From Desulfobulbus sp. Tol-SR (GTDB taxonomy: Bacteria; Desulfobacterota; Desulfobulbia; Desulfobulbales; Desulfocapsaceae): a stretch of 64,000 nt of DNA. Positions 1 to 8,602 of the stretch are shown here, in pieces. Within the stretch, counting starts at the first letter, position 1, and the number at the start of each line of letters is the position of its first letter. The notes under the pieces were generated by a model. It made no database searches. It had not been told where the DNA came from and saw only the letters and a program-made list of their open reading frames with translations. A program made the translations under genes and the position numbers. The stretch spans positions 51,420 through 115,419 of the forward strand of contig JROS01000009.1 of the NCBI GenBank assembly GCA_000769715.1, read 5' to 3'.

Positions 1-88
1 GCCGAGTATGGAGGAGATTAATATTGCCGGACTAAGATGTCCAATATATTATCAGGCTGCTATTGATACTCAAAAGATATTAAAAGTC

Positions 89-997
89 ATGGAAATCAGA
101 CATCTCAGATATTTTATTGCCGTGGCCGAAGAACTGCACTTCGGCCGTGCCGCCAGACGACTGGCCATGTCGCAGCCGCCTTTGAGTCAGCAGATCAGGT
201 TGCTGGAAGAGGAAATCGGTGTGATCCTGTTGAAGCGGACCAAGCGGCAGGTGGTCCTCACTGCGGCAGGCGTGGTTTTTCTCGACGAGGCCAGAAAGAC
301 CGTAACCCAGGCCGAATACGCAATTCGGGCAGCCCGGCGTGCCGCTCGCGGCGAGATCGGCCAGTTGGCGGTGGGGTTCGTCAGCTCGGCCGTCTACGGC
401 AAAGTCCCCACCATATTCAGCCTGATGCGCAGCCGGTATCCGGGGATATCGCTCATCCTGCAGGACCTGACGAGCGAGGAGCAGGTGGTGGCGCTGAAGG
501 CCGGCAGGATCGATGTCGGTCTGGTTCGCTCCCCTGTTGCCGATGCCGAATCGCTGGCCATGCGGGTCATCTGGCGGGAGGAATTAATGGTTGCGCTGCC
601 GGAGGGCAACCCTTTGACCCAGCAGGAGGAAATCGCCATAGAGGCGCTCGCCGAGGAATCGTTTATCCAGATTCCCCGCCAGGTGGCACCCGGATTTTAC
701 GATCAGTTCATCCGGATCTGCGCCCGGGCGGGATTTTCCCCGAAGATCGCCCAGGAGGCCCGGACGACCCCGACCATCGTCAGTTTGATCGCCGGCGGAA
801 TAGGGGTATCCATCCTTCCTGCCTCATTGAAGAGCCTGCGGCGTACAGGCGTAGTCTACCGGCCGCTGAAACAGCCGGTGCCGACCTCGGACATGGCGGT
901 GATCTGGCGTCCCGCCGACGAGTCGCCGACGCTCCGCTCGTTTCTGGAGATAGTCGGGGAGGTGGCGGAAATTGAGGAGCCTCGGGTAAAAGAGTAG
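89..997 (+). CDS. LysR-family transcriptional regulator
   Basis: DNA-binding regulator of 302 aa. The N-terminal winged helix-turn-helix (residues 1-60) has the typical pattern RHLRYFIAVAEELHFGRAA followed by SQPPLSQQIRLLEEE. The remainder (about 90-295) fits the periplasmic-binding-protein-like effector domain of LysR proteins of the BenM/CatM/CbbR type. The reading frame stays open back to position 8, but family N-termini begin at MEIRHLRYF, so I chose the ATG at 89; the stretch 1-88 would be leader DNA. No divergently transcribed target is visible because the window starts here, so the effector and regulon are unknown. Confidence 0.9.
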   Translation: MEIRHLRYFIAVAEELHFGRAARRLAMSQPPLSQQIRLLEEEIGVILLKRTKRQVVLTAAGVVFLDEARKTVTQAEYAIRAARRAARGEIGQLAVGFVSSAVYGKVPTIFSLMRSRYPGISLILQDLTSEEQVVALKAGRIDVGLVRSPVADAESLAMRVIWREELMVALPEGNPLTQQEEIAIEALAEESFIQIPRQVAPGFYDQFIRICARAGFSPKIAQEARTTPTIVSLIAGGIGVSILPASLKSLRRTGVVYRPLKQPVPTSDMAVIWRPADESPTLRSFLEIVGEVAEIEEPRVKE

Positions 998-1141
998 GAC
1001 GTGATCGCGGTCCATTCCGGAATGCATTGGGGCTTCCCCGTGACAGCCATGGGCCGTGAGATATCGCCGTCCGCTCCATGTAAATATGCGGCTCTGACAG
1101 CTGCCGATTGCCGACAGCGGTCGGAGCGGGCCTGAGTCGCA

Positions 1142-1513
1142 TCAGAGCGTTTGCGTGCTCGAGGTGACGGTCACCTCGAGCACGCGGGTGAGGAAGGAAA
1201 ACCCGGCCTTCATCATATCCCGTTCCGGACCCGAGGCGATGAATCTGGCCGTTCCTTCGAGAAGGAACCCACATCCCGGCCCATTGCGCCCAATGACCTC
1301 TTTGCTGCCGACAGTGAGTAAGACTGTATTGTTTTTCAGTGTTTTCTTCTCTGTCTTTCGCATGGCCCAGGCGGGGATCAACAGCCTGCCATCGTTCGGG
1401 TTGACGAGATAGGTGTTCCAGGTGTTGACGACGTGGGCTTCGCCATCGGCACATGAAACTATGGAAACGACGCCTTCCTTGCCGATTACTTCCAAAAATT
1501 TGTCTGTCAACAT
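1142..1513 (-). CDS. PNPOx-family flavin-binding protein
   Basis: Small single-domain protein of 123 aa resembling the pyridoxamine 5'-phosphate oxidase-related FMN-binding split-barrel family; such proteins bind FMN, heme or F420 and the reaction here cannot be named. The start MLTDKFLEVIG is supported by a GGAG ribosome site six bases upstream; a longer in-frame extension to 1594 is not family-like. It is divergent from the Rrf2 regulator at 1655, so it is a plausible target of that regulator. The last codons contain a perfect 16-bp inverted repeat (see separate entry). Confidence 0.8.
   Translation of the reverse strand: MLTDKFLEVIGKEGVVSIVSCADGEAHVVNTWNTYLVNPNDGRLLIPAWAMRKTEKKTLKNNTVLLTVGSKEVIGRNGPGCGFLLEGTARFIASGPERDMMKAGFSFLTRVLEVTVTSSTQTL
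1153..1185. repeat. perfect 16-bp inverted repeat inside the 3' end of the PNPOx gene
   Basis: Arms 1153-1168 and 1170-1185 are exact reverse complements separated by one base, so both strands encode the peptide LEVTVTSST. It has no T-run and lies about nine codons before the stop. Function unknown; it may affect mRNA 3'-end stability or be coincidence. Confidence 0.7.
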
Positions 1514-1654
1514 GTCTGCACTCCGTGGGTGGAATTTAATTGTGGACAAAATGTATCTATGATATCTTTTATACGGTGACGCGGTGAAAGTCAACCGATT
1601 TTTATGGACAACTGGTAACTAAATGAAATTGCAATTCATCCAAGGAGATAAAGA
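1514..1654. promoter_or_regulatory. divergent promoter region of PNPOx and rrf2 genes
   Basis: AT-rich 141-bp gap between the two divergent genes. It contains two copies of TGGACAA (1543-1549 and 1605-1611) and the palindrome AATTGCAATT at 1627-1636, just before the AAGGAG ribosome site of the rrf2 gene. Either could be an operator for the Rrf2 protein, as these regulators often control their own promoter. No -10/-35 pair can be set with confidence. Confidence 0.4.
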
Positions 1655-2146
1655 ATGCAGTTGAGTATCGGCGTTGAATACGCGTTTCATTCGCTTTTTT
1701 ACATGGTCGATCTCCCCGAACACAAATCGGTCGGAATCAGAGAGATAGCGAAATTAAACAAAATAACGGAGAGTTATCTCTCGAAGGTCTTCGCCAGGCT
1801 GCGAAAGGCCGGGATCGTGCGTTCGATTGCAGGGGTCAAAGGGGGGTATGAATTGGCGAGAAGAGCGGAGGATATCTCGTTCTGGGATATCATCGAAGCG
1901 ATTGAAGGGGCCTCCTATTTTTTCCAATGCGTCGAAATTCGGAAAAAAAATATCTTTGTCGATGATCCCGGCCTCTTTACCGACAAGTGTCCCTGTCTGA
2001 TCAAGGTGGTCATTCAGGAGGCAGAGGATCTGATGCGAGAGCGGTTGAAAACCCGGTCGCTCCGCTGGCTGCACGACCAGGTGGAGAAGGATTTTACCGC
2101 CGAGAAAAAGAAAACGATCGCCGCCTGGGCGAGAGATTTATTCTGA
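1655..2146 (+). CDS. Rrf2-family transcriptional regulator
   Basis: Winged-helix regulator of 163 aa, somewhat longer than the usual 130-150. The N-terminal wHTH is typical (residues 1-75: IGVEYAFHSLFYM, SYLSKVFARLRKAGIV and the GVKGGYELAR wing). Three cysteines, one in FFQCVEI and two in DKCPCLI, sit in the region that in IscR/NsrR/RirA binds an Fe-S cluster, so a redox- or NO-sensing cluster is plausible. AAGGAG precedes the ATG by eight bases. It faces the PNPOx flavoprotein gene, which fits a local stress-response pair. Target and signal are inference. Confidence 0.88.
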   Translation: MQLSIGVEYAFHSLFYMVDLPEHKSVGIREIAKLNKITESYLSKVFARLRKAGIVRSIAGVKGGYELARRAEDISFWDIIEAIEGASYFFQCVEIRKKNIFVDDPGLFTDKCPCLIKVVIQEAEDLMRERLKTRSLRWLHDQVEKDFTAEKKKTIAAWARDLF

Positions 2147-2941
2147 CTGAGCCGGCACCGGCACCATCACCGGATGGCCGATCAGTTCCTCCAACGGCAG
2201 GACCCTGTGTTGCTCCGCCAGGTTTCTGAAGAGAACATCCAGTTCCTGCCGCCAGTCTGCCGACAATGACCGGTCGGCAGGGGAAATATCGTGCAGCAGC
2301 AGGATATCGCCCGGTCGCAGATGGCGCAGAATCCTCGCCGCGAGATGGTGAATATTCCTGTTGCCGCGATCGAAGGCCCGGCAACTGAAATTGACCACTT
2401 TCAAATCCATCCTGTCGAGCACCGGCACCAGCACCGGACTGACAATCCCGACGGGAGGTCGGAAGACGAGGGGACGGATGCCGGCCTTGGCGAGAATTTT
2501 CTGCGTCTTCTCGATGTCGCTGAACAGGCTTTCGGGTGAATGCAGCATCAGAAAATTGCTGTGTTCGTAGGAGTGATTGCCGATGCTATGGCCGCCTGCA
2601 AGTATCCCGGCGATCAATTCCGGATACGCTTCGGCCTGTTTGCCGACGACAAAGAAAGTGGCCCTGAGCCGATATCTGGCCAGAAGATCAAGCAATATCG
2701 GCGTCGACGAGGGGGACGGGCCATCGTCGAATGTCAGGGAAATCGCCTCAATGCCGGCACGGCCCCTGCTGATGGTCTCCGTATAGAAGGGAAATTGCGG
2801 AAAAAAGGGGGCCGCGACACACAGCCCGACGAACACCGTTAGCGGCACCACTGCCAAAGCAGGCTGCCACCAGGCCAGCGGCGCGGCCAGGGTCAGGGCG
2901 ACAATTCCGCAGGTCTCGGCCCAACTGAGGCGGGATCTCAT
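2138..2941 (-). CDS. polysaccharide deacetylase (NodB/CE4 family)
   Basis: Membrane-anchored CE4-type deacetylase of 267 aa. An N-terminal hydrophobic stretch (about residues 12-48) precedes the NodB domain. Motifs seen: TFDDGP at 70-75 (metal-binding aspartates), HSYEH at 123-127 (metal histidines), RPPVG at 161-165 and LLLHD near the end; the metal site looks complete. The family removes acetyl groups from N-acetylated sugars. It is the last gene of the minus-strand run GT25 - MMPL - NodB, so it may trim a glycosylated cluster product. The ATG at 2941 starts seven bases after the upstream stop; an earlier ATG at 2974 is possible. Confidence 0.85.
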   Translation of the reverse strand: MRSRLSWAETCGIVALTLAAPLAWWQPALAVVPLTVFVGLCVAAPFFPQFPFYTETISRGRAGIEAISLTFDDGPSPSSTPILLDLLARYRLRATFFVVGKQAEAYPELIAGILAGGHSIGNHSYEHSNFLMLHSPESLFSDIEKTQKILAKAGIRPLVFRPPVGIVSPVLVPVLDRMDLKVVNFSCRAFDRGNRNIHHLAARILRHLRPGDILLLHDISPADRSLSADWRQELDVLFRNLAEQHRVLPLEELIGHPVMVPVPAQSE

Positions 2942-2948
2942 TCCGGAT

Positions 2949-5900
2949 TTATTGATCTTCTTTTTCGCTGGCATATCCGACAATCCAGAACAGTTCACTA
3001 TCGGCCGTGGGAGAGAGCCGGACGTTGACGAAACCGTGCTCTGCCATCCGGTCCCGAAGTTGTTCCGGGTGGCGGTAGTGGGGGACCAGACCGGTCCATC
3101 TGCACCGCCAGTCCTCGAAATGCCAGGCCGGCGACTTCCTGAGGGGAGGGGGAATGACGAACCTGATGACCAGCCTGCCTCCCGGATCGAGCAATCGGCG
3201 GCAGCGGACCAGGGTGGCCGTGAGCTGCTCCTCGTCGAGGTAATGCAGGATGTCGAGGAGGAGAATGAGGTCGAAGCTCCCGATGACCATTGGAAGATCA
3301 GGAGCCGCCCCCAGGAGTATGGTCCCTCGTTCCCGTACCGCCATCCCGGCCACCTTGACCCTTTCCGCGTCCGGATCGATTCCGGTCACCATCGAGCCGG
3401 GCAGGGCCTCGAGACACCAGCAGGCCGGCAGCCCATAGCCACAGCCGATATCGAGGATCCTGCCGATCTTCGGCTCCGGCCCCAGCATCCTGGCGAGATC
3501 CTGGAACAGCGGATCGTAACGCAGCTTGAACCGGGCGAACATCCGGTAGTAGGCCTTGAGCAATCGATAGCGGTGCAGTACCCGCGCCGCGATCGGACCG
3601 GTCGGCATGGCAGCCGCATCGTCCCGGAAGTGCGCCTTCAGCAGCGGCGGCAGGAGCAGGAAGGTCCCGATCAGGGCATAGCCGATGCCGCAGAGGGAGG
3701 TGATGCCGACGCTGCGCAGGGTGGAATGGCTGGCGAAACAGAGCACGCCGAAGCCGATCATGGTCGAGGCCGCCGCCACCAGCAGGGCGCTGCGCAACAG
3801 GACATGGGAGGGGTGGTTGATGGTCCCGTACCATTGGCAGCCGCAGACGGTGTAGATGGCATAATCCACCCCCATGCCGAAGATCACGACCGTCAGCATG
3901 AGTCCCGGGATATCGAGGGGATGGCCGATCAGGTTGAGGGTGCCGAGGGTGCAGATGAAGGCGAAGACCAGGGGCGTCAGGGTGATGAGTGTCAGACGCC
4001 AGTCGAGGAACTGGAGAAACAGCAGCAGGGTGACCATCACGGCGATGATGAGCAGCATGACGGCAAAGGTGGAAAAGAGGACGCGGCCCAGGCGGGTGGA
4101 GAAATGGGCGGCGTCGAAAATCTTGCCGTCCCGACCGTAATCCTGAAAAAATCGGTTGGGATCATAGGTGCCGCCGGGCAAGATGGTGATGAACTGGATC
4201 AACGGTCCCGACTCCTTGGCGGTTATCCCGAGCAGGGAATGGTAACGGGGTGGCGGCAGGACGGTCGTCGGCGGGGCGGAGTCGACGAGCCGGGCCATGA
4301 AAGGGGCGAAGGCCTCGGCGGTGAACCCCAGGTCGCGGCCCTCGCGGATCAATGTCCTGCCGAGTTGCTCGATTTTCTCCGGGGTCCAGAATCGGCGCCA
4401 GGCGGCGTGATTTTGTCGGCCTCGCTCCTCGCCGGGGAAAATCATCGATGGGGAAAAGGTCGATTGGAGGCGCTGCTGTTCGATATCGGTCTCCAGCCGG
4501 GCCAGCAGCCGGTCGTTGTGCCGCTGCAGCTCGGTCGGAGATCCGGCGGTGTGCATCAGGTACACCCGGTCGCCGATCTTCCCCCAGACCCCGGTAAAAA
4601 GCTCATCAGCCGCAAGGGTCGCGTCGCTGACGGTGTTCATGTCGCTGAGGCTGATGCGGAATTCCGGTTTGGCAAAGAACAGCAGAACGGCGGCGAGGAG
4701 CACCGCGGCCGCCGCCCCGACCTTGCCGGTACTGAACAGCGCTTCGGCGAGGGGGCGCAGAGGCGGGATGCGGTTGCCGGCGGAGGGCATGAGCGGGAAG
4801 ATCTTCGGGAAGACGAAGTGGATAAAGAGATAGGCGAAGAGGAATCCCAGGGCGGTGAACTGACCGAGTTCGGCGAAGACCGGAAAGCCGCTGAAACTGA
4901 GGACGATGAAGGCGCCGACGGTGGTCAGCAGGGCCATGGTGCCGCCGATCGCCTGCACCTCCCGGGCCGCATGCTTGCCCCTGACGGCCTGGGGTTGATC
5001 GAGAAACAGCAGATAGGTGATGCTGTGATCGTCCATGATCGAAATCAACGCCCCGGAGAAGCCGAGGACGAGGATGGAGATCGACGAGTGAAACAGGGAA
5101 TAGACCAGCAGGGCCATCGCCGTCCCGGCCAGGGCCGGTACCAGGGTGAGCAGACCGAGCAACGGCCGGGGGAAGGCGAAGAGCAGCAATAAGGCCAGAC
5201 CGGCGGTGGTCATGCCCAGGGCCAGTTGGACGTCGTGGCGGATAATCTCCTCGTTGTCGAGGGCCGCCCGATAGGCCCCGACCGGGGTAATGGTGACGCC
5301 GATGCCGGCGGCGGCGTATTCGGCGGCCAGCTCGCTCGAGATAGCGGTGAACAGCTCGGCCAGTTGTCTGGCGGTGGCGGTATCGCTGCCGGTGGCCTTG
5401 GGCCTGGCGGTAATGAGCAGGTGCCGGCCGTCGCGGGACAGTGGCCGGCCCTGCACCAGAGTGGCTCCGGGGGTCGGCGCCAGCGGCAGCATCCTGGCGA
5501 GCACCGTCTCCCTCAACCCGAGCGGGTCGGCGGCCACCAAGCCGGCCTGGCCGATGCCTTCCAGCCCCCGCATCCCTTCGACGGTCTGCTGCAGCCGGGT
5601 CCGCACCGCATCTTCCGACAGCCGCGGCAGCACGGTCCGCTCCAGTTCCTCGCCGGTGAAGAGAAGGGCGAGGTTTTCGACGATATGCGTGGTCAGCGCC
5701 GGGAGCATCGCCCCGGTCTCGCCCATGCCGATCGCCGCAAACAGGCCGCTGGCCTGCATCCTCTCCTCCGCCAGGGCCGCGCAGTGCATCAGGATATCCG
5801 CATCGTCCCGGTCAATGGCGAGGTCCACCGCCACCTGATCATGGACCGGATGGTGCTCGAAGATCGCCAGGGCATCGGTGATGACCCGTTCGTCGGTGGG

Positions 5901-6017
5901 CAGCGACTTGAGCACATCGGTCTCGATATCCAGGCGCATCAGACCGAGGGCGGCGGCGCCGCCGATCAGGGCCAGGACAAGCAGGAGCAGGGGGAAGTTG
6001 ACTCGCTGTTCGTTCAT
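2949..6017 (-). CDS. MMPL/RND-type exporter fused to a C-terminal SAM methyltransferase
   Basis: A 1022-aa inner-membrane protein. Residues 1-~810 form an MMPL/RND transporter: one N-terminal helix (7-27), a periplasmic domain, a helix bundle near 262-420, a second periplasmic domain and a second bundle near 665-800. Residues ~815-1022 form a class I methyltransferase with the SAM loop LDIGCGYGL near 853-861. Aryl-polyene clusters encode an MMPL exporter and often a separate methyltransferase; here they are one chain, so product methylation may be coupled to export on the cytoplasmic face. It overlaps the upstream GT25 gene by ATGA, indicating translational coupling. Confidence 0.9.
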   Translation of the reverse strand: MNEQRVNFPLLLLVLALIGGAAALGLMRLDIETDVLKSLPTDERVITDALAIFEHHPVHDQVAVDLAIDRDDADILMHCAALAEERMQASGLFAAIGMGETGAMLPALTTHIVENLALLFTGEELERTVLPRLSEDAVRTRLQQTVEGMRGLEGIGQAGLVAADPLGLRETVLARMLPLAPTPGATLVQGRPLSRDGRHLLITARPKATGSDTATARQLAELFTAISSELAAEYAAAGIGVTITPVGAYRAALDNEEIIRHDVQLALGMTTAGLALLLLFAFPRPLLGLLTLVPALAGTAMALLVYSLFHSSISILVLGFSGALISIMDDHSITYLLFLDQPQAVRGKHAAREVQAIGGTMALLTTVGAFIVLSFSGFPVFAELGQFTALGFLFAYLFIHFVFPKIFPLMPSAGNRIPPLRPLAEALFSTGKVGAAAAVLLAAVLLFFAKPEFRISLSDMNTVSDATLAADELFTGVWGKIGDRVYLMHTAGSPTELQRHNDRLLARLETDIEQQRLQSTFSPSMIFPGEERGRQNHAAWRRFWTPEKIEQLGRTLIREGRDLGFTAEAFAPFMARLVDSAPPTTVLPPPRYHSLLGITAKESGPLIQFITILPGGTYDPNRFFQDYGRDGKIFDAAHFSTRLGRVLFSTFAVMLLIIAVMVTLLLFLQFLDWRLTLITLTPLVFAFICTLGTLNLIGHPLDIPGLMLTVVIFGMGVDYAIYTVCGCQWYGTINHPSHVLLRSALLVAAASTMIGFGVLCFASHSTLRSVGITSLCGIGYALIGTFLLLPPLLKAHFRDDAAAMPTGPIAARVLHRYRLLKAYYRMFARFKLRYDPLFQDLARMLGPEPKIGRILDIGCGYGLPACWCLEALPGSMVTGIDPDAERVKVAGMAVRERGTILLGAAPDLPMVIGSFDLILLLDILHYLDEEQLTATLVRCRRLLDPGGRLVIRFVIPPPLRKSPAWHFEDWRCRWTGLVPHYRHPEQLRDRMAEHGFVNVRLSPTADSELFWIVGYASEKEDQ

Positions 6018-6751
6018 GGGCGGTGGCGCAGGGCGAGGAGGACGATGGCGATGATGGCGATCAGGAGGTGCGCGGCGAAGATCACCGCCTTGTTGTTCTG
6101 AAATAGCTCACTGCATTTCTGCAGAAACGACAGGCCGCCGCACAGGTTGCGCAGCCGGTCGAGGACCACGGTACGGTTGTCGCTGCCGGCCAGCCCCTGA
6201 TAGGCGCACATCGGATGCAGGGCGTACAGTCCGTCGCGGTATCTGCACAGCAGTGTGTCATAGGGGATGCCGCGCCATTCCTCGCGGATCAGGCCCTCGG
6301 CGAAGGGGCGGTTGACGGCATAGGCATGGGCGAGGCAGCGGTACCTGATCCTGCGCACCGCCCTGGTGGCGGTCGGCGAGGAGCCGCCGGTGATGCAGCC
6401 GAGGAAGAAGGCCTGCCACCGTGCGTTGTCGTGGAGGAAGCGGCAGGCCTCCTCCAGGCGCTGCCGGTTGAAGCCGCGAAAGAAGACATCGTCCTCAAAG
6501 ACCAGGATGTGACGGGCACCGGTGGCCAGGCCTTTCTGCAGACAGAGCATATGCGATTGAAATATCCCCTGCGCCTGATCGGCCATATTCTTGCGGACGA
6601 CAATGAATTCGACGAGGTCCGCCAGGCCGACGGCGGCGAATTGCCGCCTGGCCTCGAACTGTCGATCGGGTCGGCTCTCGAGGGTGATGCAGTAGATCCT
6701 GTCAAAAAATGTCCAGCAGGAAGGTGGTACTGCAGGGTTTGGAGCTGTCAT
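6014..6751 (-). CDS. glycosyltransferase family 25-like protein with C-terminal membrane anchor
   Basis: 245-aa protein resembling LPS-type glycosyltransferase family 25 (beta-1,4-galactosyltransferase group). Visible signs are RIYCITLESRPDR at the N-terminus and the acidic FEDD motif expected to bind the metal-nucleotide sugar. The last ~25 residues are one hydrophobic helix followed by a basic tail, so the enzyme is probably a membrane-anchored cytoplasmic enzyme. The ATG at 6751 follows GAGGAAAGGGAAG. It is the first gene of the run leading into the exporter-methyltransferase and NodB genes, which suggests glycosylation of the cluster product or of its envelope acceptor. The sugar is unknown. 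Confidence 0.75.
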   Translation of the reverse strand: MTAPNPAVPPSCWTFFDRIYCITLESRPDRQFEARRQFAAVGLADLVEFIVVRKNMADQAQGIFQSHMLCLQKGLATGARHILVFEDDVFFRGFNRQRLEEACRFLHDNARWQAFFLGCITGGSSPTATRAVRRIRYRCLAHAYAVNRPFAEGLIREEWRGIPYDTLLCRYRDGLYALHPMCAYQGLAGSDNRTVVLDRLRNLCGGLSFLQKCSELFQNNKAVIFAAHLLIAIIAIVLLALRHRP

Positions 6752-7247
6752 GTTGCTTCCCTTTCCTCGGTGGGATACAATAGATGATGCCGATCGAAAC
6801 AACAGGTATCCCCATTCACTCTTTCATCCCGCCATCTGGCGGGCGCTACCGGTTTTCGTGAAACGACTATCACAACGGATCATTCTGTATGTTGCCGCCA
6901 CCGATTTCGTCCGCCGGGCGATCACCGAACGGGCGGATCTCGCCGCGTTCCGGGAAAAACCGACGCCGGCCGTGATCCTCGGGGTGTTGGCCATCGGCCT
7001 CAGTTTTCTCCTGGGCTGGCCGGCGATCGCCGCCCTCGGCGTTCTCGCGGTCAAGTGGCGGCAACCCTGGCTGGTGGTGGTGGGCGGGCCGCTGACCTAC
7101 GGGTTCTCGCACCTGGTCTTTCTTTTGGGCATGTACCTGTCCGGAGCCGTCTATTCCCTCATTTTCTGCCGCTGGTTGACCAGGATCACCATGGAGCGGT
7201 GTCTCGCCTGGACCGCCACCGGTCAGCGGCGCGATCCGGAGGAGTAG
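6750..7247 (+). CDS. small hypothetical membrane protein
   Basis: 165-aa protein that I do not recognise. It has hydrophobic segments at about residues 74-100 and 108-140, the second rich in Gly, Leu and Val, and basic flanks, so it is probably an inner-membrane protein with two to three helices. The ATG at 6750 has GGAG five bases upstream but overlaps the start codon of the opposite-strand GT25 gene; a GTG at 6858 is the alternative and would leave room for a promoter. It is the only plus-strand gene inside the left arm of the cluster. Confidence 0.55.
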   Translation: MLLPFPRWDTIDDADRNNRYPHSLFHPAIWRALPVFVKRLSQRIILYVAATDFVRRAITERADLAAFREKPTPAVILGVLAIGLSFLLGWPAIAALGVLAVKWRQPWLVVVGGPLTYGFSHLVFLLGMYLSGAVYSLIFCRWLTRITMERCLAWTATGQRRDPEE

Positions 7248-7283
7248 GCCGGCCGGGTCGGCCGCCACCGGTGCCGTTCGGTG

Positions 7284-8126
7284 TCAGGAGGCCTTGACCC
7301 ATGCCGGCGGCCTGATCCGCCCGCCGCTCACATCCCGCATCCGCAGGGCTGTAACCGTCTCCCGCAGGCGCCCTCCCTCGTCAAGTATCGCCAGGTCATA
7401 GACCAGTTCATTGTCCGCCCGTGACCGCAGTCGGACCCGAACGGCATAGGACTCGCCACCTTCGGTCGGCCGGGCGATGACCCTGGCGGCGAACCCGACC
7501 GGGAAGGGGATGAAATCGACCAGCCGCTGGCCGTGGACGCAGGCGGCGTGCATCGCCCCGTCGAGGGGGAAGGGATTGCCGAGCGGTCCCCGAACCCCGT
7601 CCATCCGCGGCAGCTCCGGGGCCCGCACCCGGCCCCAGGCCATATCCGCCGTCAACCGCAGCCGGTCGCGAAGGGTCCGGTACGTCGGGCCGAAGGGCAC
7701 CAGGTCCCGGTAGATCCGATCGACCGATATTTCCAGGGCGGAATTGGCGGCTGGCGGAGCGGGAAGGCACCTCACCTCGGTCGGTGGAGACGGTGCGGCG
7801 GCGAAAGTCAGGTCGCAGTGGCTGACCAATCTCGTCATCGCCTTCACCCTCGACCGCGACAACAGCCCGGCCCGGACAACGCCGGAACTCACCTCCGTCA
7901 GCCTGACCAGGATCTCGAGCACCGCGGCGTCGGGAGCGATTTCCACAAACCTGGTGAAAGCGGTATCGGTCATGATCTTCGGATCGACCGTGGGGCAAGC
8001 CTCGGTTGCGGTGAGGGCGAGCAGCCGCATCGACTCCACCGCCGGCAGGATGGTCCGGTCGGCGAACCGGTGGTCATGGGCCCAGGGTTGGACGGGGAGG
8101 GCAAGGGGGATCAGGAAGGTCGACAT
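7284..8126 (-). CDS. stand-alone polyketide-synthase-type dehydratase (double hotdog)
   Basis: 280-aa protein that looks like an excised PKS dehydratase domain rather than FabZ. The first half has HDHRFADRTILPA (residues 17-29), matching the catalytic-His motif region of PKS DH domains. The second half has PFGPTYRTL and then DGAMH (189-193), matching the D-x-x-x-(Q/H) catalytic aspartate motif. The expected role is removal of water from a beta-hydroxyacyl-ACP to give a trans-enoyl chain. It is the last gene of the right-hand minus-strand run and overlaps the thioesterase gene (TGATG). The frame is open to 8204, but MSTFLIPLAL at 8126 is the natural start. Confidence 0.75.
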   Translation of the reverse strand: MSTFLIPLALPVQPWAHDHRFADRTILPAVESMRLLALTATEACPTVDPKIMTDTAFTRFVEIAPDAAVLEILVRLTEVSSGVVRAGLLSRSRVKAMTRLVSHCDLTFAAAPSPPTEVRCLPAPPAANSALEISVDRIYRDLVPFGPTYRTLRDRLRLTADMAWGRVRAPELPRMDGVRGPLGNPFPLDGAMHAACVHGQRLVDFIPFPVGFAARVIARPTEGGESYAVRVRLRSRADNELVYDLAILDEGGRLRETVTALRMRDVSGGRIRPPAWVKAS

Positions 8127-8602
8127 CAGCGGGGGAACTGCTGCCACAGGGCGATGGTCCGGGCATCGATCTCCACCGGGAGGCCGTTGCCGTTGACCGC
8201 GCAATGCCGGGTAAAGCCGGTGCAGACGATCTCGCCGTTATCGGCCCGGGTGATCAGATAGTCGAACTGCACCTTCACCAGTTCCATCATCGCCGGGCGG
8301 GTGTGGATCATCATCAGGTCATCGTAATACAGCGGCGAATGATAGTTGAGCTCGGTCTTGATGATCGGGTAGACGTAGCCGCTGTCCTCGATCTGCTTGT
8401 ACGGATAGTTGGCGTCGCGCATCAGCGAGGTCCGGCCGAACTCGAAATAGCGCAGATAGTTGGCGTGGTAGACCACCTGGGACCGGTCGGTATCGACGTA
8501 CAGGGTGCGCAGCTCGCAGCGGTGCCAGACCAGCGAGCTGTTGCGGTCGCGGACGTAGGCCGGGTTGTCGAGCGGCTCGGGGATGAAGCGTCTCGGTCGC
8601 AT
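8126..8602 (-). CDS. acyl-CoA/acyl-ACP thioesterase, 4HBT hotdog (YbgC/FcbC-like)
   Basis: 158-aa single-hotdog thioesterase. The signature YVDTDRSQVVYHANYLRYFE lies around residues 36-55; the aspartate in it is the catalytic residue of the 4-hydroxybenzoyl-CoA thioesterase family. It should hydrolyse a thioester, most simply releasing the finished chain from an ACP of this cluster, as the thioesterase does in aryl-polyene systems. The start overlaps the stop of the upstream ketosynthase (TGATG), and its own stop overlaps the next start, so the genes are translationally coupled. Confidence 0.88.
   Translation of the reverse strand: MRPRRFIPEPLDNPAYVRDRNSSLVWHRCELRTLYVDTDRSQVVYHANYLRYFEFGRTSLMRDANYPYKQIEDSGYVYPIIKTELNYHSPLYYDDLMMIHTRPAMMELVKVQFDYLITRADNGEIVCTGFTRHCAVNGNGLPVEIDARTIALWQQFPR

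Noticed and set aside
2952..5192. 746-codon plus-strand open frame opposite the MMPL exporter
   Set aside because: Antisense shadow with low-complexity Glu/Gly/Asp/Gln composition; the minus-strand exporter is unambiguous.
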